This document shows, in pieces, positions 11,660 to 22,745 of a DNA stretch of 64,000 nucleotides; within the stretch, counting starts at the first letter, position 1; every line of letters begins with the position of its first letter. This DNA is from Oscheius sp. JU75 (lineage: Eukaryota; Nematoda; Chromadorea; Rhabditida; Rhabditidae). The notes beneath the pieces are model-generated. The model was not told where the DNA came from, searched no databases, and saw only the letters and a list, made by a program, of their open reading frames with translations. The DNA is taken from NCBI GenBank assembly GCA_037178855.1, contig JASJZC010000007.1:9734001-9798000 (forward strand), read 5' to 3'. The translations under genes and the position numbers were made by a program.

Positions 11660-13974
11660 CTAAAGTTGAAGAGAAAAGCGAGACAGCTCATGGCTGGTAA
11701 AATCCGTTGTCATAGGACTGAGATTGCGACTCCATTTCCGTTTCTTCTGTGTACCGAGAATACTTCGATGGCTCCTTATTCTAAAAACGCTCTCTATATG
11801 AGAAAATTCTACTCCTACCTCGTCCAGGATCCTGTCTTCTTCCTCCGTATTTAGGAAAAAGCGGGTCAAGTTCAGCTGCGGCATTTCATAGAGTGTAGCC
11901 AGGAATAGCATCATACAGGCCAATCCGAGCAGGAGGTACACTAAAATTTAGTGGTTTTTCAAGATGTCTGTTACGTTACAAATTTCAGCGATAATCTGGG
12001 ATAACACTTGACAAATTATCTATAGGCTTTCTGTCTAGTGTTATCCTAGATTATAATCGACAAGATAAGTCAAAAGTGAGTCAAACGGTTCAAGTTGCAA
12101 ATCGAGCCTCCTCCAGTCGCGCAAACGACTGGTGCTATCATGAAATGTTTGCTCATGTCAAGAGAAAACAAAAGATGTCATGCCAACTTTTGTCAGCTTT
12201 TGCTACGTTTGTTCAACATGTGTCAAGTTATGCTAAACCCTGCCACATCATGTCAAACTTAAGCGATCGCAATTAAATGAAACTTACGCGTAGCCAGAAT
12301 TTTATAGAGCCCACGAAGTGGCTGATCAGGATGATCTCCTGGCTCATAATCACCGAGACCGATAGTTGTGAGGGACACGAAACAGTAGTAGAAAGCGTCC
12401 AAGAACGTCCAATCAGGCTCGATTGAGGTAAAGATCCAGGATGGGATGACAAACACAAAGACGAGAAGGAGAGCGCAGACTAGAGCAAGATGGAAAAACT
12501 GAAATAGATTAGACGTGGCTTACTCAAAAAAGTACTCTCAGGTCAATCAGCATCATTCAAAGAAGAATAACGAAGTCACTCTACTGAGAAGTTGATTTGT
12601 ACACTCATTTGAAGCAGTGTGCATTTCCAGGTGTGGGATAGCAACAAAAGATTTATGCTCTTTGCAAACTAATCTCTGTTGTCATGTTGCCGTTTGAAAC
12701 CGAAAAACCTGTGTTGCAACCAAACATTTCGGTGAACTGTTAGATTACTACAATTTTCGTAATTCACCACTGAGCTACTGGCACTGTCATTTATAGTCAT
12801 TTTCCACACCAATGTGTCATTCTCACAGACGTTAAAGTGTACCTGAATCTGTCCAGGGTGGAACAAGCTGGCTAGACGCTTGTTCAAAATCCCTCGAAGC
12901 CATAGAGAGGGTGTTTTCATGCGAGAGACAACCGCTGAGAGCAGAGCCAGTGTGATTGGAATGCCTGCATTTCACAGTTTTTGAGAACTTTCAGAGCTTC
13001 CTACCAATAATACAATAAATGATTGTGAACAGCTTTCCATGTTCAGTTCTGGGCGAAACTCGGCCATAGCCTGAAAGTAATCAATGGTTGTCCAAACTCC
13101 TTATCTGACCTGTCAGCAAAAACAAAAATAGGAAAAACAACCAACCGACAGTGCTGATTAGGGTGCCGGAGAAGAAGAAGGCCTGTCCAAAAGACCAGTT
13201 TGGGGAGCCGGAAAAGTTTTTCTCGACCCAGATTCCGTTGAGGGCAGCATCGCGAATGTCGTCGAAGAGTCTATCAATCTCCTCCTCTGAAAATTTACAA
13301 AATATTCGAGACTTAAGAATCAAAATCTGCTCTTACTCACCAGAAACTCTGTTTCTGCTCATGAAATCCTGTACAGATTGGGCAAATTCTTGTCGTGACT
13401 GGACATATTTGTCCTCTTCTAGCCATTTAAAAATGGCCGCCCCTGCTGAGAGATAGAAAAGAACGGCTATGACCCCGATTACGATACAGTAGTCGTGAGG
13501 CTTCATGGCCTCAGCCTAGAGGGAAAGTATCAGAACTGATTAAGCGGGGAGACCTATGGGGATAGACGATGACGGTGGGGTGAAAAGGCCGAGGGAGATC
13601 CGGTCTCTAGCCTCTTCCTTGATGATTTTTGAAAAGGATTAATTACCCTAGGCAACACACAGACAGTAGACTCCGCCTCGGCCCCGCCTCCCTCTTTCTT
13701 ACCTGGTATCCCGACGGCTATTAATCGATCTGTCCACTGCTGACGATATTCCTTGTATGTCTCACGCTCGATCTTTTCCAATGGATACTCGAGACGCACG
13801 AAGATGATGGCACCAATTAGCAAGTAGAGAAGAAGAATTCCGGTGCCTATCAGCAGGCGTCGATCACTTTCGCGGCCCTCCAATATGCTGACGGCCTGGA
13901 GAGACTGAACAATTTAGATAACGCCCGACTCTGGACAACACCTTGTTCTGTAGGGAAAACATTTCCAGCCCCAT
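11660..13974 (-). CDS. Two-pore domain potassium channel, TWIK (KCNK1/6) type, with alternative first exons
   Basis: Shared exons: 13146-13286, 13005-13070, 12843-12964, 12288-12498, 11660-11940. Two different 5' ends can feed them. Isoform A uses 13942-13974 plus 13703-13904 (351 aa); isoform B uses 13341-13506 (328 aa). Both 5' segments encode TM1 and the start of the cap, both end in phase 1, and both ATGs follow an acceptor-like CTAG or TTCAG. Pore filters are complete: TVGYG (P1) and TIGLGD (P2). [20 protein letters not shown] and YLLLGLA in TM4 match KCNK1/TWIK. The product is expected to be a dimeric background potassium channel in the plasma membrane. Intron 11941-12287 holds a 22-bp inverted repeat. 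The 3' tail (about 90 codons) is charged and shows no known motif. Confidence 0.9.
11991..12054. repeat. Inverted repeat, 22-bp arms, inside channel intron
   Basis: Arms at 11991-12012 and 12033-12054 are reverse complements with two mismatches (ATAATCTGGGATAACACTTG against its mate), separated by 20 nt. Downstream, 12060-12260 is rich in TGTCAA/TCATGTCA-like words. It may be a foldback element or MITE remnant; no coding capacity. Confidence 0.7.
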
Positions 13975-16900
13975 GATTGCTGGCCCTCGAAGATGCTGAA
14001 AAGGCAGGATTTGGTGGGAAACACAAGACGAGAAGTGTAAAGTACTGGTGGTAGGATTCAGACAATTAACTGGATGAGAAAATTATTAAAAATTATATCT
14101 TTGGAGGTGCAACATAGCGTGCACTAATATCACAACCAATCCACTAATCCGAATGCACCGATTAAAACGGCAAGAGTACACTCTAACACTTCTGCGGCAA
14201 ATGACTCAGGTTATATGGAAAACATTCAGTTTTTGAGAAATAGAAAGCAAGACAGTACAGAAGAGAAATAACTTTTTTAGAAGCATGAATACGTAAAGTT
14301 TGTCAAGCGTTCCCCCGTGCGTACAGAACTTTTAACAAGTTTTAGAAGGAGAAAACGGGAGAAAGACTCACAAGAGGAGGTTGACAGGGCTACGGGAATC
14401 TTAACTCGAAAGGAGCGATAGCCTGTATCTTAATGATTATAGACAGGTAGTGCTGAAATTCTACAGGAGTTAACTTCCAGGAATCTACCAAACAAAATCT
14501 TATTGTTCGGGACTGCTGTTAGTCTTTATTCTTTCTATTATAGAGAAAAGTTTAAAACTGGCCCATACTGAACTCTTCGTCTCGTTTTAGAAAGTTCTTT
14601 GCAAGGAACCTCAGTCATTTCCTCCCATGAGCACCGCTACTCAGAACACTTTATGATTATAAACCGTGCCTTCCACGTTAATCCAATCAGCATAATTACA
14701 CCCCTTTTTATCAAGATCCATCCACGCAGTTCTGCTATTCGTCTGCAGGACAGTCTTTCACTTCCTGATTAAGTATTCACACCTCTTGGTCACAAAGCAA
14801 TGCGTCATCAAGGTTTTTTTCTTACTGCAAATAGAAAATCGTAAGCCCCATGAATAGGGAGATATTTCCTCTAATATCTATGCTTACGCCTAAACATACT
14901 CTTGCATCATCTTGATAGACCATAATTTAGGCTGCGGTACGCGACAGGAAATAATGTTCCAGAAAAAAGTGACTAATGGAGATTGCAATAGCATCTAGAC
15001 GCACACCGTCTTACCGGATCCTTTAAAGGAATCAGAAATTTTTAAGGACCGTTTAAAGAATTTGCTATCATCGCGGTATTGCGTTTAGTTTAGGACTCAT
15101 ACATCCTCTTATATCACAAGTCTCTAGTTTGACTTGACATTTCCAAATGTTGAGGCATTGTTCAGTTTGTAGTCTCCGCTTTACTTCTACCAGGAACTTT
15201 GGCTACAAATTGCCATAAAATCTTCTCTGCACAAAGTTCTGAACGTCTGAGAACGAATTGGGAAAACAGTGGGAAAACCTATGAAAAGCGCTGCAAGCAT
15301 AGGTATCGTTGCCCCAAAGAGATCTTCGTAAAACCTGCTCTGCACAAAGCTCTGATAGTCTGAGAACGAAATAGGAAAACAATGGGACGATTTATCAAAA
15401 ATACTGGTAGTACGAGTATGGTACCGGTTAACCGAGATACGCAGGAGATCATGGTGCGCAAAAATAACCGATAAAAACAACCCAAAAACAGTAGTCTTTC
15501 CTGCCATATGAAACAATGACACAACTATGAAAATAACCCAAAGTTTTATCATGACTGCATCCTCTGCTACTAGTTATGTACGTCTTCCTTCCTAATTGTA
15601 ACTCAATTTAACACAACTTTGTCTAACTAACCGGTCTGACGGGTTCTCATCATTTTGACAGAAAAAATTTAATTTCCGAGTTCACATTGTGTCAAGTTTA
15701 GAAACTGTTTACAGCGTAAAGTCTGAAAAAGATGTGGCCCAAAGCTTACGGTCAAGTGGATATGATGACCTTGTACCTCGAACAGTGTAAGAAACCTAGT
15801 GACTCGAAGGCAACATCCTCAGCAAGTGACTTAGTCAGGGTGAACAGCAGCGGAACCGATGATGAAAACGAGCAGAAAAAGAGAAAAACATCAGTTACAA
15901 TGTGTGGAAAAAAAACGACAATGACGTGATGTACTACTCTAACCGCGACACACCCCACTTTTTGCACCCTGCCTTGGAAGTGGATCCAATTCTAATCTTA
16001 TTTGAATTTTAGCATTGCTTCGCGCCTATTCTGACGATGTGTAGTGTGTGTAAAAACACACATATGAATATTTTACTGCCCGTGGAAATCTCATATTGTT
16101 TGCGGAGTGCGCGCATAGCTCTAAACCTACTACCATACATAAAGCGTAAAGAATTTGCCAATACATATAGAGACCACGTAGCGTTCCGTAGTGATTGCTA
16201 TGTCCCTGGGGAGAAATGGGCTCTCAGAGATGAGGGTCAATGATGGGAAAAGCTCTCTCGTGACGAATAGCAGCCAGCAGTGTTTCTGACAACAACCAAA
16301 TTTATCTATTTTTATGAGTTCGGAGGTTTAACGCGACTAGCATAGCGGTAATCCTCGAATTTAAGGCCAAACCCCCAAAGGATTACATGTGTCTGAAGTC
16401 CTAGGTGTTTAGAGCATTTGATTGTCAGACTTACACACTTTATTCGATTAGACCTACGCAAGAAATGGACTATTTGGGGGGAGGCAGACTTGGCTACATA
16501 TGCGGTTCTGACATGTCATTCGCACAGTGATTGCCGGAAGTGAGATGACAGCTAAGATTGCTCTTTCTGGGGGCAAGGCTATAGGATTTCTTAGGGTTTC
16601 GAGAGAAAAACGGCTTGATAAATTTTACAAACTGAACGAGAAGACAAGGGGGGCGGCCTGGGAAGAACGGCCTCAGTGAAAAATACGGCCAACCTGATCA
16701 CTCCCATGTGACCTATTCGTAAAATGTCGAATAGACATGGTGAATGTGCCGAGAGGATACGGGTAACCTGGCCACGAGAGAGTTTTAGAGAGTAGTTCCC
16801 CCTACGCAATTGTGGTAAATGCTTCGGAGGGTCACTCCAGAGGGGATCGCTGGGTAGGCGGGTCATCTTAGGGCTGTGTTTCAGCAATAGGAAACGGGGG

Positions 16901-17660
16901 GCCGCCTCAAAAGCTACGGGCCATCGGTCTCTCTAGCTGCCATTATTCAGCCACCGCAAGACCCTCCTTCAAATCAATGCTTACTAGTTAATCAGTTAAG
17001 GGTGTATCCTATTTCAGTCTTAAGGGCTGTTCTTTCACTTAGAAACCCGAGCAGAGGCTGTTTTTTTGCTGAATAAAGTTGGACGCTGGTTGGTGAAAGC
17101 TGAGCACAACTACTGGTTCAAGGTGGGAAGTTACTTGTCATATTTCTTCTAACCGTGAGAAAATATAGAGTAATGGAAAACTGGGTGAAACTTCATGTTT
17201 GAACTTTGAATTGAGATTGGTTCCTCTGATGAGAAGATACCTCCCTCTCACCAGCGATGTTTCAAGACACGTCGTAAAGATAAGACGATCTATCTGAGAG
17301 TGGGAGAAAATGTACAGCAACTTTCCAAGACAGACTTTGAATGTTGGTTAGGCAACATTTCTTTTCCTCGGAAACAAGTACCATACAGATTTCTGGCAAT
17401 AGTGTCCATGGTGTGACCGTAGCTTGGAGAGCTTTAGAGCGAAAAGATGACAGTTTTCAGACTTCTGTGATCGATTGTAGTTTTTAAATTTAAACTTTTT
17501 GATATGCAAGATATGCGAAACTTTGTGAGATCGTTTTTCTTGTTCTGTCGACTGATATAGATAACTCTTTCGGCGGCAACATTCGACAAATTCACGGTTG
17601 ACAGTCAGATAAACTGCTGCGATTCGCAGCTTTCAGAACAACCTTAAAGAAGTCATATTT
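13975..17660. other. Intergenic, no supported gene
   Basis: About 3.7 kb between the channel and the first aspartic protease. It holds a diverged tandem duplication near 15217-15399 and isolated minisatellite-like units near 16747 (GAGAGGATACGGGTAACC). A minus-strand open stretch across 15187-15552 begins with a signal-peptide-like run, but it crosses the tandem duplication and the reading frame does not follow the repeat, so it is not called. Confidence 0.5.
15217..15399. repeat. Diverged tandem duplication, period about 113 bp
   Basis: The word CTCTGCACAAAG occurs near 15225 and again near 15338, each followed by TCTGA, then GTCTGAGAACGAA and a GGAAAACA-type segment. About 70 bp of each copy align. 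The period is not a multiple of three, which argues against a protein repeat. Confidence 0.65.
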
Positions 17661-17666
17661 ATTATT

Positions 17667-19039
17667 TTACATTTTGGAGGTCTGTCCATTCAGTCCAGGG
17701 TGATAAGCCGGGGCGAAACCGATCTGCTGGTTTCCGATATCGTAGATGTTGCAGTATTGTCTGATGAAGACGTCTCCAAGGATCCAGGCGGGTCCGAATC
17801 CTCCAGCTCCCATGTTAAACATGGCTAGAGCGCACATGCCCTTCTGAGAGAGTCCGAGGTCCAGGATGTATTCAACAGACTTGACAGAGTATTGCATTCC
17901 GTTGATGGTGAAGACGAGGTCAATGTCCGAGTTCATCATGGAGCAGGGGACGGCGTATAGCTGGTCGACGGCGTCGTAAGTTCCTCCAACTTGCTTGACG
18001 ATGTTGGCGAAGATGGCACTGGGGGCTCCGAGCCAGGAGGTACCGGTGTCGGAGATGACCTGCTGGGTCTTGGTCTCAGAGTAGCTTCCGGCGGTGAAAG
18101 ACTGAAAGAGCTGTATTTTAATTTCAACTCAACTTTTACCTGGATGGGGAACTGCCAGTAGGTCATGGCGGACAGCTTGACGTAGTTGATGGTCGACAGA
18201 TCACAGTTCACTTTGTCGAGACCTCCGTAGGTGATGACACCGGCCGGATCTCCCATGTCGAGGGTAATCTTTCTGTCCATCCAGACAGTGAAGAGGGGCT
18301 GGTCAAGCTGGGAGAGGAGGTTCTGCATGGGAGGGACGACTCTGTCGACAGCGAGGGCAGGCCATCCAAGACCCATGATTCCATCAATTGGCTGGTATCC
18401 GAAGACATCAGCGATGACGGTCGAGACTCCGAACTCTTGCTTCTGGACAGTCAGACCACCGAAGGAGACAGTATCGTATCCGAGGTATCCGCTGCAGGAT
18501 CCAGATCCATAGGAGATTCTGAAGGGAGTTCCGTCTTTCTGGAAGGTGCTCGAGGCGGCGGTGTTGAAGAGGTTCTTGCTGTATCCACTGGAAGTTTTAG
18601 ATTAGCAGCTATTCTGACATGTTCTACCTATCAGGGTATCCCTTGCAGTTGGCAGCAGTACACTCGGTACCAATAACCCACAGATTGGAGGATCCAGTGT
18701 CGGGGACAATGGTGAAGGACTGGGCTAAAAGTACAGATTTTTCAGGTTTCTAAAATCTAATTACCAGGGGTTCCGATGGTGATGTTTCCGAGGTAGAAGT
18801 CGTCATAGTAGTCAATCAAAGGCTGGCCTCCAGAGGCAAGAACCTCTAGTCTTCCCATCTCAATGGCGTTCAAGAACTCCTTCATACGTCCCTGTCTAAT
18901 AATTCACAATAAATTTGGAGTATACCGAAACCCACTTGATCATCTTGGCACGGATTGAGCCAGACCTCTTGGTCTCCATGTGAACGACGGCAGCACATGC
19001 TAGCCCAAGAAGAGCGAGGAGGATGAGAGCCGACCGCAT
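17667..19039 (-). CDS. Pepsin-like aspartic protease (ASP-1-like, peptidase A1), secreted
   Basis: Five exons give 406 aa: 18926-19039, 18765-18891, 18628-18724, 18140-18587, 17667-18101. A signal peptide (MRSALILLALLGLACA) is followed by a short propeptide. Both catalytic Asp motifs are intact: PDTGSSNLW and ISDTGTSW. The flap reads YGSGSCSGY. The core YQPIDGIMGLGWPALAVD and the tail ILGDVFIRQYCNIYDIGN are characteristic of nematode gut ASP-1-type enzymes. Codon use is biased to C-ending codons, unlike the neighbouring protease, suggesting high expression. A GATAAG site lies 64 bp upstream and AATAAA directly follows the stop. Likely an intestinal digestive or lysosomal protease; localisation is inferred. 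All introns are 34-40 nt. Confidence 0.95.
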
Positions 19040-19102
19040 TGCAAGCAGCGAGACTGCTCGTAATCAGCCTTGTAGGACTTAAAAAGCCACGCGCTACCAT
19101 AT

Positions 19103-19109
19103 CTTATCA
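19103..19109 (-). promoter_or_regulatory. GATA-factor site (TGATAAG) of aspartic protease gene 1
   Basis: On the minus strand the sequence reads CGGTGATAAGATATGG, about 64 bp before the ATG at 19039. The TGATAA core is the known binding site of intestinal GATA factors of the ELT-2 type. The same GATAAGATAYG word is found before the second protease gene. Confidence 0.5.
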
Positions 19110-19129
19110 CCGTTTTGTTCTGTTTCAGC

Positions 19130-20340
19130 TATCAGTGAAGTAGCCATCTACTGACGCGTATAGGCTACCCGGATGTCAGTAAAAGAGAGCGGGTGACTGC
19201 TATTTTGATGCAGATCAGAGCAATCATTATCAGACGACATTTTCAGTATCCTTCTTAATACCAAATACTTGAATTTTGTGAATAGCTTAACATCAAAACA
19301 TACAACAGCAGTTCACTATCAGTTAGGGATATTAACCGAGTTAGTCCTTCAGAACTGGTTCCAAGATATAAAGATAAGGATGATGGAGCTCACAAAACCT
19401 GTGTACTTTCAAAAGATTATAATTTTTGTTCCCTCTTGTTCACAAACTGTTACAAACTGGAAACAGATAGTCCCGACAAGCAGGCAATGATATCACTGCA
19501 TGGGTGAGGTCAATAAAACTGCTATTCCTCATCCAGTAAACTATGACAGAGACTTTTGGGGACGGAAGTTTACAGTAAAAGTTTGTTTTCACCAAAAGCT
19601 GGCTGAACCTTCCTAGAAGTATTGATGAGTGCTGACAAAAGTCGACCAGCTAATAACAATTGTTATGATACACAAAGTACAGAAACATTGGAAGACTGCA
19701 ATTATTGTCTGAATTTCACTATTTATAACGCATATTGTCAAGTTCTCAATAAAATTTAGCTAGTTTCGGTCCTTAACATTCACCAGCTGTTTGAGAACAA
19801 GACCCAAGAAATCTGTCTGTTTGCGACTTCTTTTACGAAGAAGTTATGAGTACGAGTTCATTTTCACCTTTTTTGATCTATCGGATTGCAACAAAAACTG
19901 GTGACGTAAGCAAGTCATATAAGGTCTTGGATTCTTATCGCCTAAAATTGAACACGCCCGTTCTTTTCAACAGTTGCTATCAAGTAATGATTGAATGGCT
20001 CGTTTTGAAAGAATTGTCAATAACAGCATTAAGGTAATTCCTTACATTCACCAGCTGTTTGAGAACACGCACATAATAATAACTATCCAAAGCTGTACCA
20101 CGGAGTACTATTGACAAAGGACGAAGCAGAGCTCGCAGCACATAACACGTAATGGACACCGTACGGATGACTTTTCTAGTGTAGGTAATATTTAGTCGGG
20201 CTGTCGAGATGACACTTGTGAACTTACAAGAGAAGGTTTATTGCCACGGGGTATATTGCCGAATTCGTTTAACCATATCCTGGTCCGAGATATGACATTT
20301 TTAAAAATGGCGCCCCCGTATCATCTCGACGCCGCAGGAC
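19130..20340. other. Intergenic, no supported gene
   Basis: Runs from the protease promoter to the inverted-repeat transposon. A phrase of about 21 bp resembling CTTAACATTCACCAGCTGTTTGAGAACA occurs near 19773 and again near 20040 (CTTACATTCACCAGCTGTTTGAGAACACG), so part of it is a local direct duplication. No open frame with splice support was seen. Confidence 0.45.
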
Positions 20341-20346
20341 CCGCCG

Positions 20347-20467
20347 TGATAGACCTCGAAGGCCCAAAAAATCATGGCAGCGTAATATGGTGATGAGCGC
20401 GGTGGGCTGAGGATGCAATTGCTTGTTGGATCGGATCCGCACAAACTTTTTTTTAAACTTTTTTTCT
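20347..20467 (+). repeat. Left terminal inverted repeat of the unclassified transposon
   Basis: Begins near TGATAGACCTCGAAGGCCC and ends in a T-rich run after CGGATCCGCACAAAC. It matches the reverse complement of 21432-21554. Confidence 0.7.
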
Positions 20468-20717
20468 ATGATAGTGGCGCCAGGCTCTCAATATAACATT
20501 CTCTGGCAACCCTGTATTTTGCTGAATTTCTTCTTCCTTCTCTTCCTATTTGGTCTTCTTATTGTTTCTTTTTTGTTCCTAACGTTTGCTATCGGGGAAA
20601 CAGGAGACCACAGAGGACGGCGTTGCTAGCAGATAAGTTTCACACATTTTGTATTGTTTCACGCTCCTATTTTTTCATGTTTTATTCGATTCTTGCAGAA
20701 AAATTGCTGTTTGCTGA

Positions 20718-21396
20718 CTATCCAGAAGCTCTACGGACGTCGGATGCTACTAGCTGCACTTTCTCGTGGCAGAAGAAGCTGGGTTGTAGTGCTGGACGCC
20801 CTTTGACCTGGAAAGGCATCAAACAGACGTCTGCATTTGCTTTTTTGGAAACCATGTTAGTTTGAACTACTTCAACAGAAAAAACTTTGTTTTTGTCTGA
20901 ACTAATTTATTGATTAAAAAAAGTAATCTTACCTGCAGCTTCTGGAGATGATTCAGGTTAGTAATCCACTTGAATCTGTTGCTCCAGGCTACGACTTCCG
21001 GTTTTGGCAGAGCGATGATAAACAATAGCCCATCGAACTTCGTCAACCGTTCGGTACTTGTCAGAGAACCTGACAGCTCCAGGAGAATCTTCAACTGGAT
21101 TGGGCATACGAGTCCCTTCATCCTCTACACAGTATTTATCGTCGGATCCTTCAGAGATGTTTAGCTCTACAAAATAAAGATTCACCAACACTTCTCTAAC
21201 CTTCATCTTCCTCTTCAATTTTCATAGAGCTGATGACAGAATTTTGCAAAACAACTTTTAATCGACTTGCCAGACGGCACTCATCTCGACTCAATTTGGT
21301 ATCTTCTTCCAGATCAAATTCTCCAACCAGAAATCCGAGAACCTTAGTTGAGCTTATGTGGAAACTAAAAAGTTTGCGCGTCGTGAAAACAAACAA
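20718..21396 (-). CDS. Spliced orphan gene inside the inverted-repeat transposon (candidate transposase fragment)
   Basis: Exon-like segments join in frame across a 34-nt intron: one ending at about 21203 (SRDECRLASRLKVVLQNSVI, then an acidic EEEDE run) and one starting at about 21168 (reads ELNISEGSDDKYCVEDEG and VDEVRWAIVYHRSAKTGSR). A third segment from a TTTCCAG at about 20814 could add VKGRPALQPSFF and end at the stop at 20718. The start is unresolved: the first segment is preceded by an acceptor-like TTTTTAG. I recognise no family. Its position between the terminal repeats suggests a truncated transposase or a captured host fragment. No catalytic motif was seen. Confidence 0.4.
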
Positions 21397-21431
21397 AGAA
21401 AGAAGAAAAGCACATAGTCACAGATAAAAGA

Positions 21432-21554
21432 CGGAAAAAAAAGTTAAAAAAAAAGTTGTGCGGATCCGAACAGGCAAGCATTTTTCATCCCAGCCCACCG
21501 CGCTCATCACCATACTACGTTGCCATGATTTTTTGGGCCTTAGAAGTCTATCAT
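21432..21554 (-). repeat. Right terminal inverted repeat of the unclassified transposon
   Basis: Reverse complement of 20347-20467. It contains CCACCGCGCTCATCACCATA and GCCATGATTTTTTGGGCCTT. Confidence 0.7.
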
Positions 21555-21559
21555 GGTTC

Positions 21560-21685
21560 GGCAAGCTCCTAAAATAGTACGGGAGAGACTTTGGCGTGTT
21601 CTTGTAACGCTACGGTCATACACTCTCGAGATAATACGGGAAATAAGTTTTGTATACTGAACCGGTACGGGTGAGTAATCAAAGG
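21560..21685. repeat. Short array of the ~30-bp minisatellite (GGTACGGG orientation)
   Basis: Units about 30 bp apart: AATAGTACGGGAGAGACTTT (near 21573), AACGCTACGGTCATACACTC (near 21605), GAGATAATACGGGAAATAAG (near 21628) and GAACCGGTACGGGTGAGTAA (near 21659). It lies between two mobile elements. Confidence 0.55.
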
Positions 21686-21745
21686 TTTATTTAAGGTAGC
21701 CAAAAATATCCTTTTAATGCAACACGTACAACAAACACGTAAATA

Positions 21746-22745
21746 TTGGGTTAGTATATAAGTCTTTTCGCTTTTTGTAAACATGTCCTTTGTCTTGTTT
21801 ACAACAATGACCGAGCTGTTGATACCTCGTGTAGCTCACTCAGTCCTCTACCACCACCATGCAAGACATCACTTCTTTTCTTCTTATTCTCTATTCTCTG
21901 TTCGTTTTGATCCGGATTGATGACCTGCCACCCTACCATCTGCGAAATGTCATGTTAAATGAGTTCCTCAAAGGCACGAATAGAGCCCAAACGGCGGCTG
22001 ATATCAACGATGTTTATGGCCAAGGGACGACGTCTACGAGAGCATGTCAGTTATAGTTTTATCGCTTTCGGTCTGGGGAAACTGGGCACGGGGTTGCCGC
22101 ATGACCTCAGTGACGCCCAGAAGTGGGAGCGCACGTCCGTCGCCCATTCTCTCCTGTCCAGGTATGAGAGGAAATGCTTTTTACCACGCCTGGTGACGGG
22201 ACACCAAGTCCTGATGTGAAACCCGATATCCATCAAAAGAAGGTAATGCTCTGTGTTTTCTGGGATATCGAAGTGATGCACTGGGAACTGATGGGTGCTG
22301 GAACTACTCTTACGACCGCCATATACAGTTAGCAACTCGAAAAGGTTACCGTTGCACTTCGTCAGAAACGACCGCTGAAGTCGAAGGTCATCCTGCAGAT
22401 GGACAACGCGAACCCCCATGTTGCAAAATTCACTTGCTCCAAGATCCACGACCTGGGTTGAGAATTTTACCCCATCCTCCTTATAGCCCCTTCCGACTAT
22501 TATCTGTTCCGGACTCTCAACAATGAGATTGGAGGACAACAGTTCGATTCTGACGGCGCACTCAAAACCTAGTTGACAAATTTCTTCGCGTCGAAACCCA
22601 AGGTGTTCTACGAGCGTGTCATCCGTAAACTACCCGTGAGCAGACGTGGTACATCATAATGGTATTTATAACGAATGAAAAAGTTGTTTGGAAGTCAATA
22701 AATTTTTGCATTAGAAAAAGCGAAAAGACTTAGCTGCCAACCCAA
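21746..22745 (+). mobile_element. mariner element 1, internally deleted (exactly 1000 bp)
   Basis: Terminal inverted repeats begin TTGGGTTAGTATATAAGTCT on the left and TTGGGTTGGCAGCTAAGTCT on the right (reverse complement), each followed by CTTTTCGCTTTTT. TA dinucleotides flank both ends (21744-21745 and 22746-22747), the mariner target. Compared with the second copy at 36247-37486 it lacks about 240 bp, including a block between the helix-turn-helix region and the first catalytic Asp region. The right end lies inside the last exon of the aspartic protease gene at 22695-24793. Confidence 0.93.
21859..22620 (+). pseudogene. mariner transposase remnant (element 1)
   Basis: The reading frame starts with MQDITSFLLILYSLF, as in the second copy, and retains FLKGTNRAQTAADINDVYG of the N-terminal DNA-binding domain. 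It then hits stops and frameshifts. Later blocks recognisable in shifted frames include the LQMDNANPHVAK stretch (second catalytic Asp) and the SDYYLF stretch (third). It cannot encode an active transposase. Confidence 0.85.

Larger units (their letters stand above)
20345..21555. mobile_element. Inverted-repeat DNA transposon of unrecognised family
   Basis: Segments of about 120 bp at 20347-20467 and 21432-21554 are reverse complements with roughly 85-90% identity by eye. Shared blocks include TGATAGAC, AAGGCCCAAAAAATCATGGC, TATGGTGATGAGCGCGGTGG and CGGATCCGCACAA. They flank about 960 bp containing a spliced minus-strand open frame. No target-site duplication could be recognised and the element ends are therefore approximate. 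The element resembles neither of the two mariners in this window. Confidence 0.7.

Noticed and set aside
15187-15552. 121-codon minus-strand frame with signal-peptide-like start
   Set aside because: It crosses a tandem duplication whose period (about 113 bp) is not a multiple of three, so the repeated DNA is read in different frames; it is unlikely to be a protein under selection.
21560-21685. GGTACGGG units interpreted as transposon termini
   Set aside because: They lie outside the inverted repeats and outside the mariner TA ends, and match the dispersed minisatellite instead.
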